Shown: positions 1 to 8,190, counted from the stretch's first letter. The stretch is DNA of 16,842 bases from Beijerinckiaceae bacterium (GCA_947458675.1 CANHAW010000005.1:1-16842); one strand, 5' to 3'. The notes: generated by a model not told the origin, from the letters alone. Numbers and translations are program-made.

Positions 1-1
1 G

Positions 2-205
2 AAGAATTACGATGCCATCTACAATCTGGTGCATGATCAGGCCCATGCCTTCTCCGGCTCGATCAGCGCCGAACATGGCATCGGGTCATTCAAGGTCGAT
101 GAAATGCCGCGCTATAAAAAGCCGCGCGAGCTGGAATTGATGGCCCGCATCAAACAGGCTTTCGATCCTGACAATCTGCTCAATCCCGGCAAAGTGCTGC
201 GGTAA
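2..205 (+). CDS. FAD-linked oxidase, C-terminal fragment (glycolate/D-lactate/D-2-hydroxyglutarate dehydrogenase type)
   Basis: This is the last 67 codons of a gene that starts upstream of the window; frame 2 is open from the first base to TAA at 203-205. The fragment contains SAEHGIG, the histidine-bearing motif of the C-terminal domain of GlcD/DLD/D2HGDH-type FAD-linked oxidases, and it ends with FDPDNLLNPGKVL, the usual ending of this family. Such enzymes oxidise 2-hydroxy acids, passing electrons from FAD to a quinone, cytochrome or other acceptor. The substrate cannot be decided from this fragment. A strong terminator follows 6 bp after the stop, so the gene ends its transcription unit and is separate from pst. 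The family is clear; the subfamily is not. Confidence 0.85.
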   Translation, partial: KNYDAIYNLVHDQAHAFSGSISAEHGIGSFKVDEMPRYKKPRELELMARIKQAFDPDNLLNPGKVLR

Positions 206-211
206 GGAAAT

Positions 212-234
212 GGGGGCTTCGGCCCCCTTTTTTT
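212..234 (+). terminator. Rho-independent terminator after the FAD oxidase gene
   Basis: A perfect 6-bp stem GGGGGC/GCCCCC (212-217 and 222-227) closes a TTCG tetraloop and is followed at once by seven T residues (228-234). This is a textbook intrinsic terminator, 6 bp after the stop codon at 205. Confidence 0.93.
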
Positions 235-245
235 GCGAGTCGTGA

Positions 246-299
246 CCTGTGCCACAAGGCCTGTGGAGATATGTGACACAGGCTTTGGTTTTCCACAGG
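246..299. promoter_or_regulatory. Symmetrical CCTGTG / CACAGG array upstream of pstS
   Basis: Four copies of one hexamer lie in 54 bp: CCTGTG at 246-251 and 260-265, then its complement CACAGG at 277-282 and 294-299. The inner-left and outer-right copies extend to an 8-bp perfect inverted repeat, CCTGTGGA (260-267) with TCCACAGG (292-299). The array sits 38 bp upstream of the Pho box, in DNA with no gene. It could be a binding site for a dimeric regulator or a structured RNA leader. The pattern is seen directly; any function is inference. Confidence 0.4.
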
Positions 300-336
300 G
301 GTGCCATTCTAAATATATGATTTAAAAGGGTTTAAA

Positions 337-354
337 TTGTCATATTGATGTCAC
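337..354 (+). promoter_or_regulatory. Pho box (PhoB binding site) of the pst operon
   Basis: TTGTCAT-N4-ATGTCAC is two 7-bp direct repeats with 11-bp periodicity. Against the consensus CTGTCAT-N4-CTGTCAT, 11 of 14 positions match (6/7 in the first half, 5/7 in the second). It lies 90 bp upstream of the pstS start. A weak -10-like TAGAAA is at 365-370, 10 bp downstream, the spacing expected when the Pho box replaces the -35 element. PhoB encoded at 4946-5665 is the likely ligand, giving autoregulation under phosphate starvation. Confidence 0.75.
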
Positions 355-443
355 GGGCACCCCCTAGAAAGGCCATGCTCCTGGGGTGATATCGCCTTGG
401 GAGAGCGCCCGTCCGGCGCTCCGCTCACATGAAAGGGCCCATC

Positions 444-1469
444 ATGGACCTCAAGAATTTCTTCCGCGCTGCCGTCGTCGCCGCCACCACCGCGACGCTC
501 AGCCTCAGCGCGCAGGCCGCCGACATCACCGGCGCAGGCGCGACCTTCCCCTTCCCCGTCTATTCGAAATGGGCTGATGCCTATAAGACGCAGACCGGCA
601 CCGGCCTGAATTATCAGTCCATCGGCTCGGGCGCTGGCGTGAAGCAGATCCAGGCGCGCACGGTGACTTTCGGCGCGACCGATGCGCCTTTGCAGGCTCC
701 GCAGCTCGAGAAGGACGGCCTCGTCCAGTGGCCGATGGTCATGGGTGCGATCGTTCTCGTCGTCAATGTCGACGGCCTCAAGTCCAACGATCTCGTTCTC
801 GACGGCAAGACGGTCGGCGACATTTTCCTCGGCACGATCCGTCGCTGGGATGACCCCGCCATCAAGAAGCTCAATCCGAGCGTGAATCTCCCCGCCGCTC
901 CGATCAGCGTCGTTCGTCGCTCGGACGGTTCGGGCACGACCTTCAACTTCACTGACTATCTGTCCAAGGTCAGCCCTGACTGGAAGGCCAAGGTTGGTAC
1001 CGGCACGGCGGTCGAATGGCCGGTTGGCGTCGGCGCACGCGGCAATGAAGGTGTGGCTGGCAACGTCGGCCAGACGAAGAACTCGATTGGCTATGTCGAA
1101 TATGCCTATGCCAAGCAGAACAATCTGACCTATGCCGCCATGACCAATGCGGCTGGCAAGACGGTTCGCGCTTCGATCGCTTCTTTCCAGGCGGCCGCCT
1201 CCAATGCGGATTGGAAGGCCGAGGATGGTTTCTACCAGATCCTGACCAACCAGCCTGGCGATGCATCTTGGCCGATCACGGCAGCGACCTTCATCCTCAT
1301 GCATAAGCAGCCAGCCAATAAGGCAGCCTCGGCTGAAGCCCTGAAATTCTTCGAATGGGCCTTCGAGAAGGGCGACAAAATGGCGGAAGACCTCGATTAC
1401 ATCCCCATGCCCGATAATGTTGTGAAACTCATCAAAGACACTTGGGCGAAAAGCATCGTGACCAAGTAA
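444..1469 (+). CDS. pstS: PstS, periplasmic phosphate-binding protein
   Basis: This is the high-affinity phosphate receptor of the PstSCAB ABC importer, acting in the periplasm; 341 aa. I chose ATG 444 over ATG 429 because AAAGGG at 432-437 gives a 6-nt spacing and because the protein then begins with a normal Sec signal peptide, hydrophobic to about residue 24 and cleaved after AQA (mature [10 protein letters not shown]). Family motifs are GAGATFPFP near the mature N-terminus, SIGSGAG, FGATDAP, and the phosphate-binding RSDGSGTT segment in the middle. The length is normal. A Pho box at 337-354 predicts induction by PhoB when phosphate is scarce. The hairpin at 1478-1512 separates it from pstC. 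Confidence 0.97.
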   Translation: MDLKNFFRAAVVAATTATLSLSAQAADITGAGATFPFPVYSKWADAYKTQTGTGLNYQSIGSGAGVKQIQARTVTFGATDAPLQAPQLEKDGLVQWPMVMGAIVLVVNVDGLKSNDLVLDGKTVGDIFLGTIRRWDDPAIKKLNPSVNLPAAPISVVRRSDGSGTTFNFTDYLSKVSPDWKAKVGTGTAVEWPVGVGARGNEGVAGNVGQTKNSIGYVEYAYAKQNNLTYAAMTNAAGKTVRASIASFQAAASNADWKAEDGFYQILTNQPGDASWPITAATFILMHKQPANKAASAEALKFFEWAFEKGDKMAEDLDYIPMPDNVVKLIKDTWAKSIVTK

Positions 1470-1477
1470 GGTAGAAA

Positions 1478-1512
1478 GGCAGGCGCGGTGACCCCGCGCC
1501 TGCCGACTTTTT
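1478..1512 (+). terminator. Intercistronic terminator/attenuator between pstS and pstC
   Basis: A perfect 11-bp stem, GGCAGGCGCGG (1478-1488) with CCGCGCCTGCC (1494-1504), has a 5-nt loop; three bases later comes TTTTT (1508-1512). It begins 8 bp after the pstS stop and ends 43 bp before pstC. Placement inside the operon suggests partial termination or 3'-end protection of a pstS-only transcript, so that the binding protein outnumbers the permease. The stem is seen; the gene-dosage role is inference from how binding-protein operons commonly work. Confidence 0.8.
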
Positions 1513-1555
1513 ATTCTTCTGTAGACGCACGACCCAGAAGCGCGAGGGGGAGCAA

Positions 1556-2554
1556 GTGACCGATATCACGACGCAGGGAGCAAGCGAGGCCTCCAAGCCT
1601 TTTGATCGCGCCCGCGCCCTTGCCGCATTCAAATTGGGCGATTCAACCTTTTACTGGCTGACGCGCGTCTCTGCGCTCATCGTCCTGTTCATTCTGGGCG
1701 GGATCATTGTCTCGCTTGTCATCGGCGCCTGGCCGGCGATCAAGACATATGGCTTCGACTTTCTCGTCACGCGCCGCTGGGCGCCCCAGCTTGAGCCGAC
1801 ACCGATCCTGGGTGCGCTCGGCCCGATCTACGGCACGCTGGTGACATCCTTCATCGCCATGCTGATTGCCGTTCCGGTCGGCCTCGGCATTGCGATCTTC
1901 CTCACCGAATTTTGCCCGATCCGGCTGCGACGCCCCATCGGCACGGCGATTGAATTGCTCGCCGGCATTCCTTCGATCATTTACGGCATGTGGGGATTTT
2001 TCGTCCTTGCGCCTTTCATGACCGATCGTTTCATGCCCATGGTCATCAGAACATTCGAAGGCGTGCCGGTGCTGGGAACGATTTTTGCCGGTCCGCCCTC
2101 CTATCTGTCCTTGTTCAACGCATCGCTTGTTCTTGCCATCATGATCCTGCCGTTCATCACGGCCATTTCGCGCGATGTGTTCCAGACCGTGCCGCCCATG
2201 CTGAAAGAATCGGCCTATGGTCTTGGTTGCACGACCTGGGAAGTTGTTCGGAACGTCGTTATCCCCTTTACGCGCGCCGGCGTGATCGGCGGCATTATGC
2301 TGGCGCTCGGTCGTGCGCTCGGCGAGACAATGGCCGTGACTTTCATCATCGGCAATTCGTTCCAGATCAGCGGATCGATCTTTGCCCCCGGCACAACAAT
2401 TTCAGCAGCGATTGCGAGTGAATTTGCCGAAGCAGATGGCCTGCATATGTCGGCACTCATTTTGCTTGGCCTGCTTCTCTTCGTGCTGACATTCATCGTT
2501 CTGGCAGCTGCGCGGCTGATGCTGTCGCGGCTCGAAGCTCAAGCGGGGAAATGA
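1556..2554 (+). CDS. pstC: PstC, phosphate ABC transporter permease
   Basis: This is one of the two inner-membrane permease subunits forming the phosphate channel with PstA; 332 aa. The start is GTG 1556, placed by GAGGGGG at 1544-1550 with 5-nt spacing. About 38 mostly polar residues precede a first membrane helix at roughly 39-60; about five more hydrophobic segments follow. The MetI-type permease loop that contacts the ATPase (EAA motif) is visible as [20 protein letters not shown], followed by the conserved [12 protein letters not shown] stretch of PstC. pstA begins 4 bp after its stop, so the two are translationally coupled. Confidence 0.96.
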   Translation: MTDITTQGASEASKPFDRARALAAFKLGDSTFYWLTRVSALIVLFILGGIIVSLVIGAWPAIKTYGFDFLVTRRWAPQLEPTPILGALGPIYGTLVTSFIAMLIAVPVGLGIAIFLTEFCPIRLRRPIGTAIELLAGIPSIIYGMWGFFVLAPFMTDRFMPMVIRTFEGVPVLGTIFAGPPSYLSLFNASLVLAIMILPFITAISRDVFQTVPPMLKESAYGLGCTTWEVVRNVVIPFTRAGVIGGIMLALGRALGETMAVTFIIGNSFQISGSIFAPGTTISAAIASEFAEADGLHMSALILLGLLLFVLTFIVLAAARLMLSRLEAQAGK

Positions 2555-2558
2555 TCCG

Positions 2559-3404
2559 ATGAATCCGATCTACACCTCCCGCGCGCGCAACGACAAGATT
2601 GTGAGATTTCTCTGCCTTTTTGCGGCAGCTTTCGGTCTCATGTGGCTCGGCCTCATTCTGTTCACTCTGTTCTGGAACGGGCTGGCTGGCCTCAATTTTT
2701 CTGTCTTCACTGAAATGACGCCGCCGCCCGGTTCCAAAACCGGCGGTCTGGCCAATGCCATTTTCGGCTCCCTAATTATGACTGTGATCGGTGTCGGGAT
2801 TGGCGCACCGATTGGCCTGTTTGCCGGAACCTATCTCGCTGAATATGGACGGCATGAGAAGCTCAGCAATTATGTGCGCTTCATCAACGACATCCTTCTG
2901 TCTGCGCCCTCCATTGTGATCGGCCTCTTCATCTATGGCGCAGTGGTTGTGCCGATGGGTGGATTTTCGGGCCTTGCCGGATCGCTTGCTCTCGCCGTGA
3001 TCGTCATTCCGGTGGTGGTTCGCACAACTGAGGACATGCTGCTCCTGGTGCCAAACCAATTGCGCGAGGCAGCCTCTGCGCTCGGCCTGCCGCGCTCCCA
3101 TGTCATTCGCTCCATTGCTTACAAGGCAGCGCGCACGGGCATTGTCACCGGCATTCTGCTGGCGACAGCGCGTGTTGCGGGCGAAACAGCGCCGCTCCTC
3201 TTCACGGCCCTGTCGAACCAGTTCTGGAATGCCGATTTGATGAAGTCGATGGCGAACCTGCCGGTGACCATCAATAATTTCGTTCAATCGCCCTATGAAT
3301 ATTGGCGCCAGCTTGCCTGGACGGGCGCGCTCATCATCACGCTCGCTGTGCTTGCACTCAATATTGTTGCTCGCATGCTCGATGCCGAAAGGAAGAAGAA
3401 GTGA
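2559..3404 (+). CDS. pstA: PstA, phosphate ABC transporter permease
   Basis: This is the second permease subunit, partner of PstC; 281 aa, close to the short E. coli-type PstA rather than the N-terminally extended versions. ATG 2559 has GGGGAA at 2545-2550 inside the end of pstC. Hydrophobic helices begin at about residue 14. The EAA-like loop reads [18 protein letters not shown] and is followed by [15 protein letters not shown], the PstA counterpart of the PstC GETM segment. The stop TGA overlaps the GTG start of pstB (GTGA). Confidence 0.96.
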   Translation: MNPIYTSRARNDKIVRFLCLFAAAFGLMWLGLILFTLFWNGLAGLNFSVFTEMTPPPGSKTGGLANAIFGSLIMTVIGVGIGAPIGLFAGTYLAEYGRHEKLSNYVRFINDILLSAPSIVIGLFIYGAVVVPMGGFSGLAGSLALAVIVIPVVVRTTEDMLLLVPNQLREAASALGLPRSHVIRSIAYKAARTGIVTGILLATARVAGETAPLLFTALSNQFWNADLMKSMANLPVTINNFVQSPYEYWRQLAWTGALIITLAVLALNIVARMLDAERKKK

Positions 3405-4216
3405 CCGACCTGCAAGTCATGACCGCCGTCAACGGCGACCGTGCCGCTCCTTCGCGCGACCGACATGTGACGCTCGAAGTTCGGGATCTCGATTTTTTCT
3501 ATGGAGAGGCCAAGGCGCTGAAGAACATCAGCCTCGATCTCGAGAGGCATAGTGTTACGGCCTTTATCGGACCCTCCGGCTGCGGAAAATCGACGCTGCT
3601 GCGGATTTTCAATCGCATGTATGATCTCTATCCCGGACAGCGCGCCGAGGGACAGGTCTTGCTTGAGGGCGAGAATATTCTCGATCCCAAGCTCGATCTG
3701 AATTTGCTGCGCGCGCGTGTCGGCATGGTGTTCCAGAAGCCGACGCCATTCCCGATGACGATTTATGAAAACATCGCTTTCGGGATCAAGCTCTATGAAA
3801 ATCTGTCCAAGAGCGAACTCGACGGGCGTGTGGAACATGCCTTGCGCGGTGCGGCTCTCTGGAACGAAGTGAAAGACAAGCTGAATGCCAGCGGGCTTTC
3901 GCTCTCGGGTGGGCAGCAGCAGCGCCTGTGCATCGCCCGCACGGTCGCCATTCAGCCGGAAGTCATTTTGTTCGATGAGCCCTGTTCGGCGCTCGATCCG
4001 ATTTCAACGGCCAAGATCGAAGAGCTGATCGACGAGCTGAAGGCGAAATATACGATTGCCATTGTCACGCACAACATGCAGCAGGCAGCGCGCGTGTCCG
4101 AATATACAGCCTTTATGTATCTCGGCGAGCTTGTCGAATTCGGCGAGACGACGCGTATTTTCACGACGCCTGAAAAGCGCCAGACGCAAGATTATATCAC
4201 CGGCCGTTTCGGCTGA
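3401..4216 (+). CDS. pstB: PstB, phosphate ABC transporter ATPase
   Basis: This is the cytoplasmic ATPase that powers the PstCA channel; 271 aa. The frame is open back to 3302 inside pstA, but the true start is GTG 3401, which overlaps the pstA stop by 3 bases and has GAAAGGAAG at 3387-3395. Counting from it: Walker [10 protein letters not shown] 57-65, Q-loop Gln112, signature LSGGQQQR 168-175, Walker B ending Asp192 with catalytic Glu193, H-loop His224 in THNMQQA. All catalytic residues are present. The N-terminal 20 residues are a short polar extension. phoU follows after 14 bp. Confidence 0.97.
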   Translation: MTDLQVMTAVNGDRAAPSRDRHVTLEVRDLDFFYGEAKALKNISLDLERHSVTAFIGPSGCGKSTLLRIFNRMYDLYPGQRAEGQVLLEGENILDPKLDLNLLRARVGMVFQKPTPFPMTIYENIAFGIKLYENLSKSELDGRVEHALRGAALWNEVKDKLNASGLSLSGGQQQRLCIARTVAIQPEVILFDEPCSALDPISTAKIEELIDELKAKYTIAIVTHNMQQAARVSEYTAFMYLGELVEFGETTRIFTTPEKRQTQDYITGRFG

Positions 4217-4230
4217 GGGAGCAGGAAGAG

Positions 4231-4941
4231 ATGACGGACCATACAGTCGCGCGATTCGACCAGGAGCTCGGCACGCTTGGCCGCTACATTGCAGAAATGG
4301 GCGGCATTGCAGAAAAAATGTTTTCCGACGCCATGGATGCGCTGATCTCCGCCGATATGGATATTGCGCGGACGGTTGTCGAAACCGATACGCGCCTTGA
4401 TGCCTTGCAGCGTCAGGTCGAGGAACTTGCCATTCTGACGATTGCGCGTCGTCAGCCCATGGCTGTCGATCTTCGTGAGATTGTGGCCGCCATTCGCATC
4501 TCGGCTGATCTGGAGCGGGTCGGCGATCTGGCTAAAAACATTGCCAAGCGCACATTGAAGATCGGTCCGGAAATGCGCATTCCGCGCGCGGCCGTCGGCC
4601 TGAAAAACATGGGCGATCTGGCTTTGTTGCAGCTCAAGAACGTGCTTGATGCCTATGCAGGGCGCGATCTGGAAAAAGCCAAGGATGTCTGGATGCGCGA
4701 TGCGCAGCTGGATGCGCTGGAAGATTCCGTTTTCCGCGATCTTCTGACCTTCATGATGGAAGATCCGCGCAACATTACTTTCTGCACGCATCTTCTGTTC
4801 TGTTCGAAGAATATCGAACGCGCGGGCGATCACACGACGAATGTTGCCGAGACCGTGCATTATCTTGTCTCGGGAACCAATCTCCCCGTCGAGCGTCCAA
4901 AGGGTTCGCTTGGCATGACAAATCTGGCCGGCAAGGCCTGA
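4231..4941 (+). CDS. phoU: PhoU, phosphate signalling regulator
   Basis: PhoU is a cytoplasmic protein that links PstSCAB transport to the PhoR-PhoB pathway and keeps the Pho regulon off when phosphate is plentiful; 236 aa, normal length. It is almost entirely helical, with two repeated PhoU domains of about 90 residues (roughly 20-105 and 120-210). The second is marked by FCTHLLFCSKNIERAGDHTTN and the first by the matching DLREIVAAIRISADLERVGD; such E/DxxxD patches bind metal in solved PhoU structures. ATG 4231 follows AGGA at 4223-4226 and GAGGGAG at 4215-4221. phoB starts within a few bases of its stop. Confidence 0.96.
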   Translation: MTDHTVARFDQELGTLGRYIAEMGGIAEKMFSDAMDALISADMDIARTVVETDTRLDALQRQVEELAILTIARRQPMAVDLREIVAAIRISADLERVGDLAKNIAKRTLKIGPEMRIPRAAVGLKNMGDLALLQLKNVLDAYAGRDLEKAKDVWMRDAQLDALEDSVFRDLLTFMMEDPRNITFCTHLLFCSKNIERAGDHTTNVAETVHYLVSGTNLPVERPKGSLGMTNLAGKA

Positions 4942-4945
4942 CGTG

Positions 4946-5665
4946 ATGCAGGTGTCGGGCAAGACAAACGCGCCGCGCGTTTTGATCGTTGAGGATGAAT
5001 CGGCGCTGGCGCTTCTTCTTGCCTATAATCTTGAGGCTGAGGGTTATCTCGTCGAGCGGTGCGATCGCGGCGATGAAGCCGAGGTCAGGCTTGCAGAAAA
5101 CATGCCCGATCTTGTCATCCTCGACTGGATGCTTCCCGGCGTTTCGGGAATTGAAATCTGCCGCCGCCTGCGCGCGCGCGATGCGACGCGGCAATTACCG
5201 GTCATCATGCTGACGGCGCGCGGCGAAGAGGGCGAACGCATTCGCGGCCTCTCGGTCGGTGCGGACGATTATGTCGTCAAGCCGTTTTCGGTCCCCGAGC
5301 TGATGGCGCGCGTGCGTGCACTTTTGCGTCGCGCGGCGCCCGAGCGGATAGCCGGTCGCCTGAATGCCGGTGATATTGAGCTGGATCGCGAGACGCGGCG
5401 CGTGCGCCGCTCTGGGCGCGATATCCATCTCGGGCCGACCGAATTTCGCCTGCTGGAATATTTGATCGAAAAGCCGGGTCGCATTTTCACCCGTGCGCAA
5501 TTGCTCGATTCGGTTTGGGGCATGTCAGCCGAAATCGATGAGCGCACGGTGGATGTGCATGTGGGGCGTTTGCGCAAGGCCTTGTCGCGCGGGCGCGAGA
5601 CCGACCCGATCCGCACAGTGCGCGGAGCGGGTTACGGCTTCGACGAGACATTCGGCAAGGCTTGA
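4946..5665 (+). CDS. phoB: PhoB, phosphate regulon response regulator (OmpR/PhoB family)
   Basis: This is a transcription factor that binds Pho boxes after phosphorylation by PhoR; 239 aa from ATG 4946. GTG 4943 is an equally readable alternative, as both share AAGG at 4933-4936. The receiver domain (about 10-125) carries the acidic pocket VEDE, phospho-acceptor Asp60 in VILDWMLPG, Thr90 and Lys112 in VVKPF. The C-terminal winged helix (about 140-235) shows LGPTEFRLLEYL and the recognition-helix region ERTVDVHVGRLRKAL, ending RGAGYGF. It is the last gene of the pst operon; its likely target is the Pho box at 337. No phoR lies next to it, so the kinase must be encoded elsewhere. Confidence 0.95.
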   Translation: MQVSGKTNAPRVLIVEDESALALLLAYNLEAEGYLVERCDRGDEAEVRLAENMPDLVILDWMLPGVSGIEICRRLRARDATRQLPVIMLTARGEEGERIRGLSVGADDYVVKPFSVPELMARVRALLRRAAPERIAGRLNAGDIELDRETRRVRRSGRDIHLGPTEFRLLEYLIEKPGRIFTRAQLLDSVWGMSAEIDERTVDVHVGRLRKALSRGRETDPIRTVRGAGYGFDETFGKA

Positions 5666-5677
5666 TCGGCCTTCGCG

Positions 5678-6382
5678 TCAGCGCGCAGCAGCGAGCTTGC
5701 CGAAATGTTCGACCACTTCCTCCGCATGCATGACATCGGCATATTTGTGATGCATGTCGAAGAGATTGACCTTGTGGGTGAGCGGCGCACGGTCGAACAC
5801 GCATTCTTCCACGACATTGACGTGATAGCCCGACGAGAAGCCCTCGACGACGCTGGCGCGTACGCAGCCGGATGTTGCCTCGCCCATCACGACGAGTGTG
5901 CGAATGCCCATCAGCGCGAGATGCGAGCGCAGCGGCGTTCCCTCAAAAATGCTGGCGCGTTGCTTGCGGATGACAATGTCTTCCTTGCGCACTTCAAAGG
6001 CGTGGTAAATATCGTAATCGTCGGCGCCGGGCGTGAATTGCCGGCGCTTCGTGGATATGGCGTCGAGCGGCCGATTGTTGGGCGCAATATCCTTGGTGCA
6101 GAAGATGATCGGGATTCCGGCCTTGCGCGCGGCCGCCAGAACGGCCTGCGTCGGCTCGATAGCCTTATGCGCATAGATGCCGCAGGAATTGGGATATTTT
6201 TCTTCCAATTCGTAAGGCGAATGCGGGCCGCCGCGATAGACAACATTATAAAGATCGATGGCAAGAACGGCAGGATTGGGTCCGATGAAAGTCTCGCGGA
6301 CATAGGTCTCGTAGAGTTTCAGATCCTCAGCCGGGACGACATCTTTCCAGCAATGATCCTCGAATTTTTCGCGCCCCGCCAT
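5678..6382 (-). CDS. Isochorismatase-like cysteine hydrolase
   Basis: 234 aa with the catalytic triad of the isochorismatase-like superfamily: Asp43 in VLAIDLYN, Lys140 in IVIRKQRAS, and nucleophile Cys173 in GEATSGCVRASVVEGF, preceded by the cis-peptide region MGEAT. The GEATSGC form of the active-site loop and a long N-terminal lead of about 38 residues resemble amidohydrolases such as N-carbamoylsarcosine amidase and related ring-cleavage amidases more than nicotinamidase; the substrate is not known. It has no signal peptide, so it is cytoplasmic. The start has GGGAG upstream on the minus strand. It lies 62 bp downstream of the phosphopantetheinyl transferase and converges with phoB, 12 bp apart. 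Confidence 0.85.
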   Translation of the reverse strand: MAGREKFEDHCWKDVVPAEDLKLYETYVRETFIGPNPAVLAIDLYNVVYRGGPHSPYELEEKYPNSCGIYAHKAIEPTQAVLAAARKAGIPIIFCTKDIAPNNRPLDAISTKRRQFTPGADDYDIYHAFEVRKEDIVIRKQRASIFEGTPLRSHLALMGIRTLVVMGEATSGCVRASVVEGFSSGYHVNVVEECVFDRAPLTHKVNLFDMHHKYADVMHAEEVVEHFGKLAAAR

Positions 6383-6444
6383 GTCTTGTTTCTCCCTTTG
6401 CTTTTGAGGCCTTTTAGCCTTTCGCTTCGGGAGATGCCAGCTGT

Positions 6445-7182
6445 CTATTCCGTGGCCGGTTCAAAACCCAGAAGCTCCATGTCGGCGCATAGCGTGCAGA
6501 CGGCAGCCCATGCATCATGGGTGGGGCGGAAGGCATGGAGCGTTGTGGCTTGCGCCTTTTGCGCATGGCCGTCGATGGCGCAGATCTGCGCCGGCTGGTC
6601 GGGCAACAGGGTGACATCGAAGCTCGCCAATTGATTGGCAATGCCGGTGCCTGTGGCCTTCACATAGGCTTCCTTCCGCGTCCAGCAGGCATGGAAAGCG
6701 TCGAGTTGCTGGCTTTCCGGCAGGCTGGCAAGGGCAGCCCGTTCGCTTGGGGTGAAATAGGTTTTGGCAATCCGGTCGGGGCGCGTCACCTCGCGGCGCA
6801 TTTCGAGATCGATGCCGACCGGTGCTGCGCGTGTGATCGCGATCAGGCCCATTTGGCCGGAATGGGAGAGGTTAAAGCAGGGTGCATTTTCATAGTTCAG
6901 CGATGGCTTGCCCTGCTCGCTGATCACAAGAGGCAGCGCCTCGGGGGGGTGGCCTGTATAGAGCGCCAGGATCCGCCGCAGCATGGTGCGCGTATGGAGA
7001 AAGACGCGGCGTGAGGGTTCGTGGCGCATGCGCGCGGCGCGTTCTTCTTCCTCGCGGGCGAGCAAAAGCGTCTCGGGCATGTCATGCAGCTGCAATCGCC
7101 AGACATGGATGGCATTGGCGGCAAGCGGCGGGGGGGCGCCCTCAAGTGGAGACGGCTGGAATGCCAATTCAATCGTGGCCAT
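6445..7182 (-). CDS. 4'-phosphopantetheinyl transferase, Sfp type
   Basis: This enzyme transfers the phosphopantetheine arm of CoA to a serine of carrier proteins of non-ribosomal peptide, polyketide or fatty-acid synthesis; 245 aa, a usual length for the Sfp class (AcpS is about half that). Signature residues are present in order: GKPSL at 91-95, FNLSHS at 103-108, magnesium-binding Asp125 and Glu127 in VGIDLE, and WTRKEAYVKATG at 167-178 with Glu171 and Lys175. No carrier-protein megasynthase is in the window, so the client is unknown. No clear ribosome-binding site precedes ATG 7182, so the exact start is less certain than the family. Confidence 0.92.
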   Translation of the reverse strand: MATIELAFQPSPLEGAPPPLAANAIHVWRLQLHDMPETLLLAREEEERAARMRHEPSRRVFLHTRTMLRRILALYTGHPPEALPLVISEQGKPSLNYENAPCFNLSHSGQMGLIAITRAAPVGIDLEMRREVTRPDRIAKTYFTPSERAALASLPESQQLDAFHACWTRKEAYVKATGTGIANQLASFDVTLLPDQPAQICAIDGHAQKAQATTLHAFRPTHDAWAAVCTLCADMELLGFEPATE

Positions 7183-7250
7183 GAAGAATCATAGCACGGG
7201 TGCGAATTCCTCTCCAACGCCGTGTCCGGGCGGGTGGTGCAGCAATGCGC

Positions 7251-7265
7251 CTTTATGCCATAAAG
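7251..7265. promoter_or_regulatory. Short inverted repeat in the divergent PPTase/msrQ spacer
   Basis: CTTTAT-GCC-ATAAAG is a perfect 6-bp inverted repeat with a 3-nt centre, overlapping the palindrome AAAGCTTT at 7262-7269. It lies in the 108-bp spacer between two divergent genes, 26 bp before the msrQ start. It could be an operator, or chance in the only AT-rich patch of the spacer. Confidence 0.25.
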
Positions 7266-7290
7266 CTTTCGGCATTTTCGGAGGTTGAAC

Positions 7291-8133
7291 GTGCTGCCCT
7301 GGACCGACCGCAAAGGCCATGTTGTGCCGCTGAAGCTCGCCGTTTTTCTGGCGCTCTTCGTGCCGGGCCTATGGATTGCGTTTGACTGGTGGCAGGGCAA
7401 TCTCGCGCCCAAGCCGGTGACGGAAGCATTGCATGCGACGGGCACCTGGAGCACACGCATCCTGCTCTTGTCGCTGCTCATCACGCCCTTGCGCGCGATC
7501 CTGCATTGGCCGCGGGTGATCGATGTCAGGCGCATGGTCGGTGTCGGCGCTTTGGCCTATCTGCTCATTCATTTCAGTCTGTATATTTACGATCAGAAGT
7601 TGGATCTGTGGCGCGTGGCCAGCGAGATTGTTCTGCGCTTCTATCTCACCATCGGCTTTGTCGCTTTGCTCGGCCTTGGCATTTTGGGGCTGACATCGAC
7701 CGATGGCTGGGTGCGCCGCCTGGGTGCTGAGCGATGGAACAGGCTGCATCGCATCATTTATGTTTTGACGGTCCTGTCGCTCATCCATGCTTTTCTGCAG
7801 GCCAAGGTCGATGTCACCGAATGGGTCATCATGAGCGGATTGTTCATTGCGCTCATGGTCTGGCGGCGTCTGGCAAGGACGGGCTGGACGGGTCCGCTGG
7901 CTCTGGTGCTGCTGGCGCTTGGCGCGTCATTGGCAACCGCTTTTGTTGAGGCGGGGTGGTATGCGGGCAAGACCGGCGTCGATGCTTTGCGCGTTCTTGC
8001 TGCCAATCTCGATCCAGATCTTGCTTGGCGGCCGGCACAATGGGTTTTGATTCTCGTGCTGATGGTCGTGCCCTTGCGATGGGTGGGACAAAGGCGCGCG
8101 CAGGGGCGCAAACGGCCGATTGGCGGTGCTTGA
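7291..8133 (+). CDS. msrQ: MsrQ, heme-binding membrane subunit of the methionine sulfoxide reductase system
   Basis: This inner-membrane b-type heme protein passes electrons from the respiratory chain or a flavin reductase to periplasmic MsrP, which repairs oxidised methionine. The frame opens at TTG 7285, but GGAGG at 7280-7284 touches that codon; GTG 7291 has a 6-nt spacing and is the better start, giving 280 aa. Family marks are GTWSTRILLLSLLITPLR (51-68), His94 in the LLIHFSLY helix, and His153 and His166 in RLHRIIY and LIHAFL, the likely heme ligands. Beyond about residue 195 there is an extra segment with two more hydrophobic stretches that the ~210-aa E. coli protein lacks. No msrP is adjacent. 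Confidence 0.88.
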   Translation: MLPWTDRKGHVVPLKLAVFLALFVPGLWIAFDWWQGNLAPKPVTEALHATGTWSTRILLLSLLITPLRAILHWPRVIDVRRMVGVGALAYLLIHFSLYIYDQKLDLWRVASEIVLRFYLTIGFVALLGLGILGLTSTDGWVRRLGAERWNRLHRIIYVLTVLSLIHAFLQAKVDVTEWVIMSGLFIALMVWRRLARTGWTGPLALVLLALGASLATAFVEAGWYAGKTGVDALRVLAANLDPDLAWRPAQWVLILVLMVVPLRWVGQRRAQGRKRPIGGA

Positions 8134-8190
8134 GGCGTCGGGGTGGCTTTTGGCCGCAGGACTGGATAGAAAGGCCCATCGCGGCCATCG

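Noticed and set aside
263..297. DnaA-box-like TTTTCCACA (289-297) and its inverted partner TGTGGAGAT (263-271), a possible replication origin
   Set aside because: Only two imperfect boxes, no AT-rich unwinding region, and no dnaA, dnaN, parA or repABC genes nearby.
351..1304. 317-aa minus-strand open frame opposite pstS
   Set aside because: It is antisense to a clear pstS with signal peptide and family motifs; the translation is Arg/Ala-rich and resembles no family.
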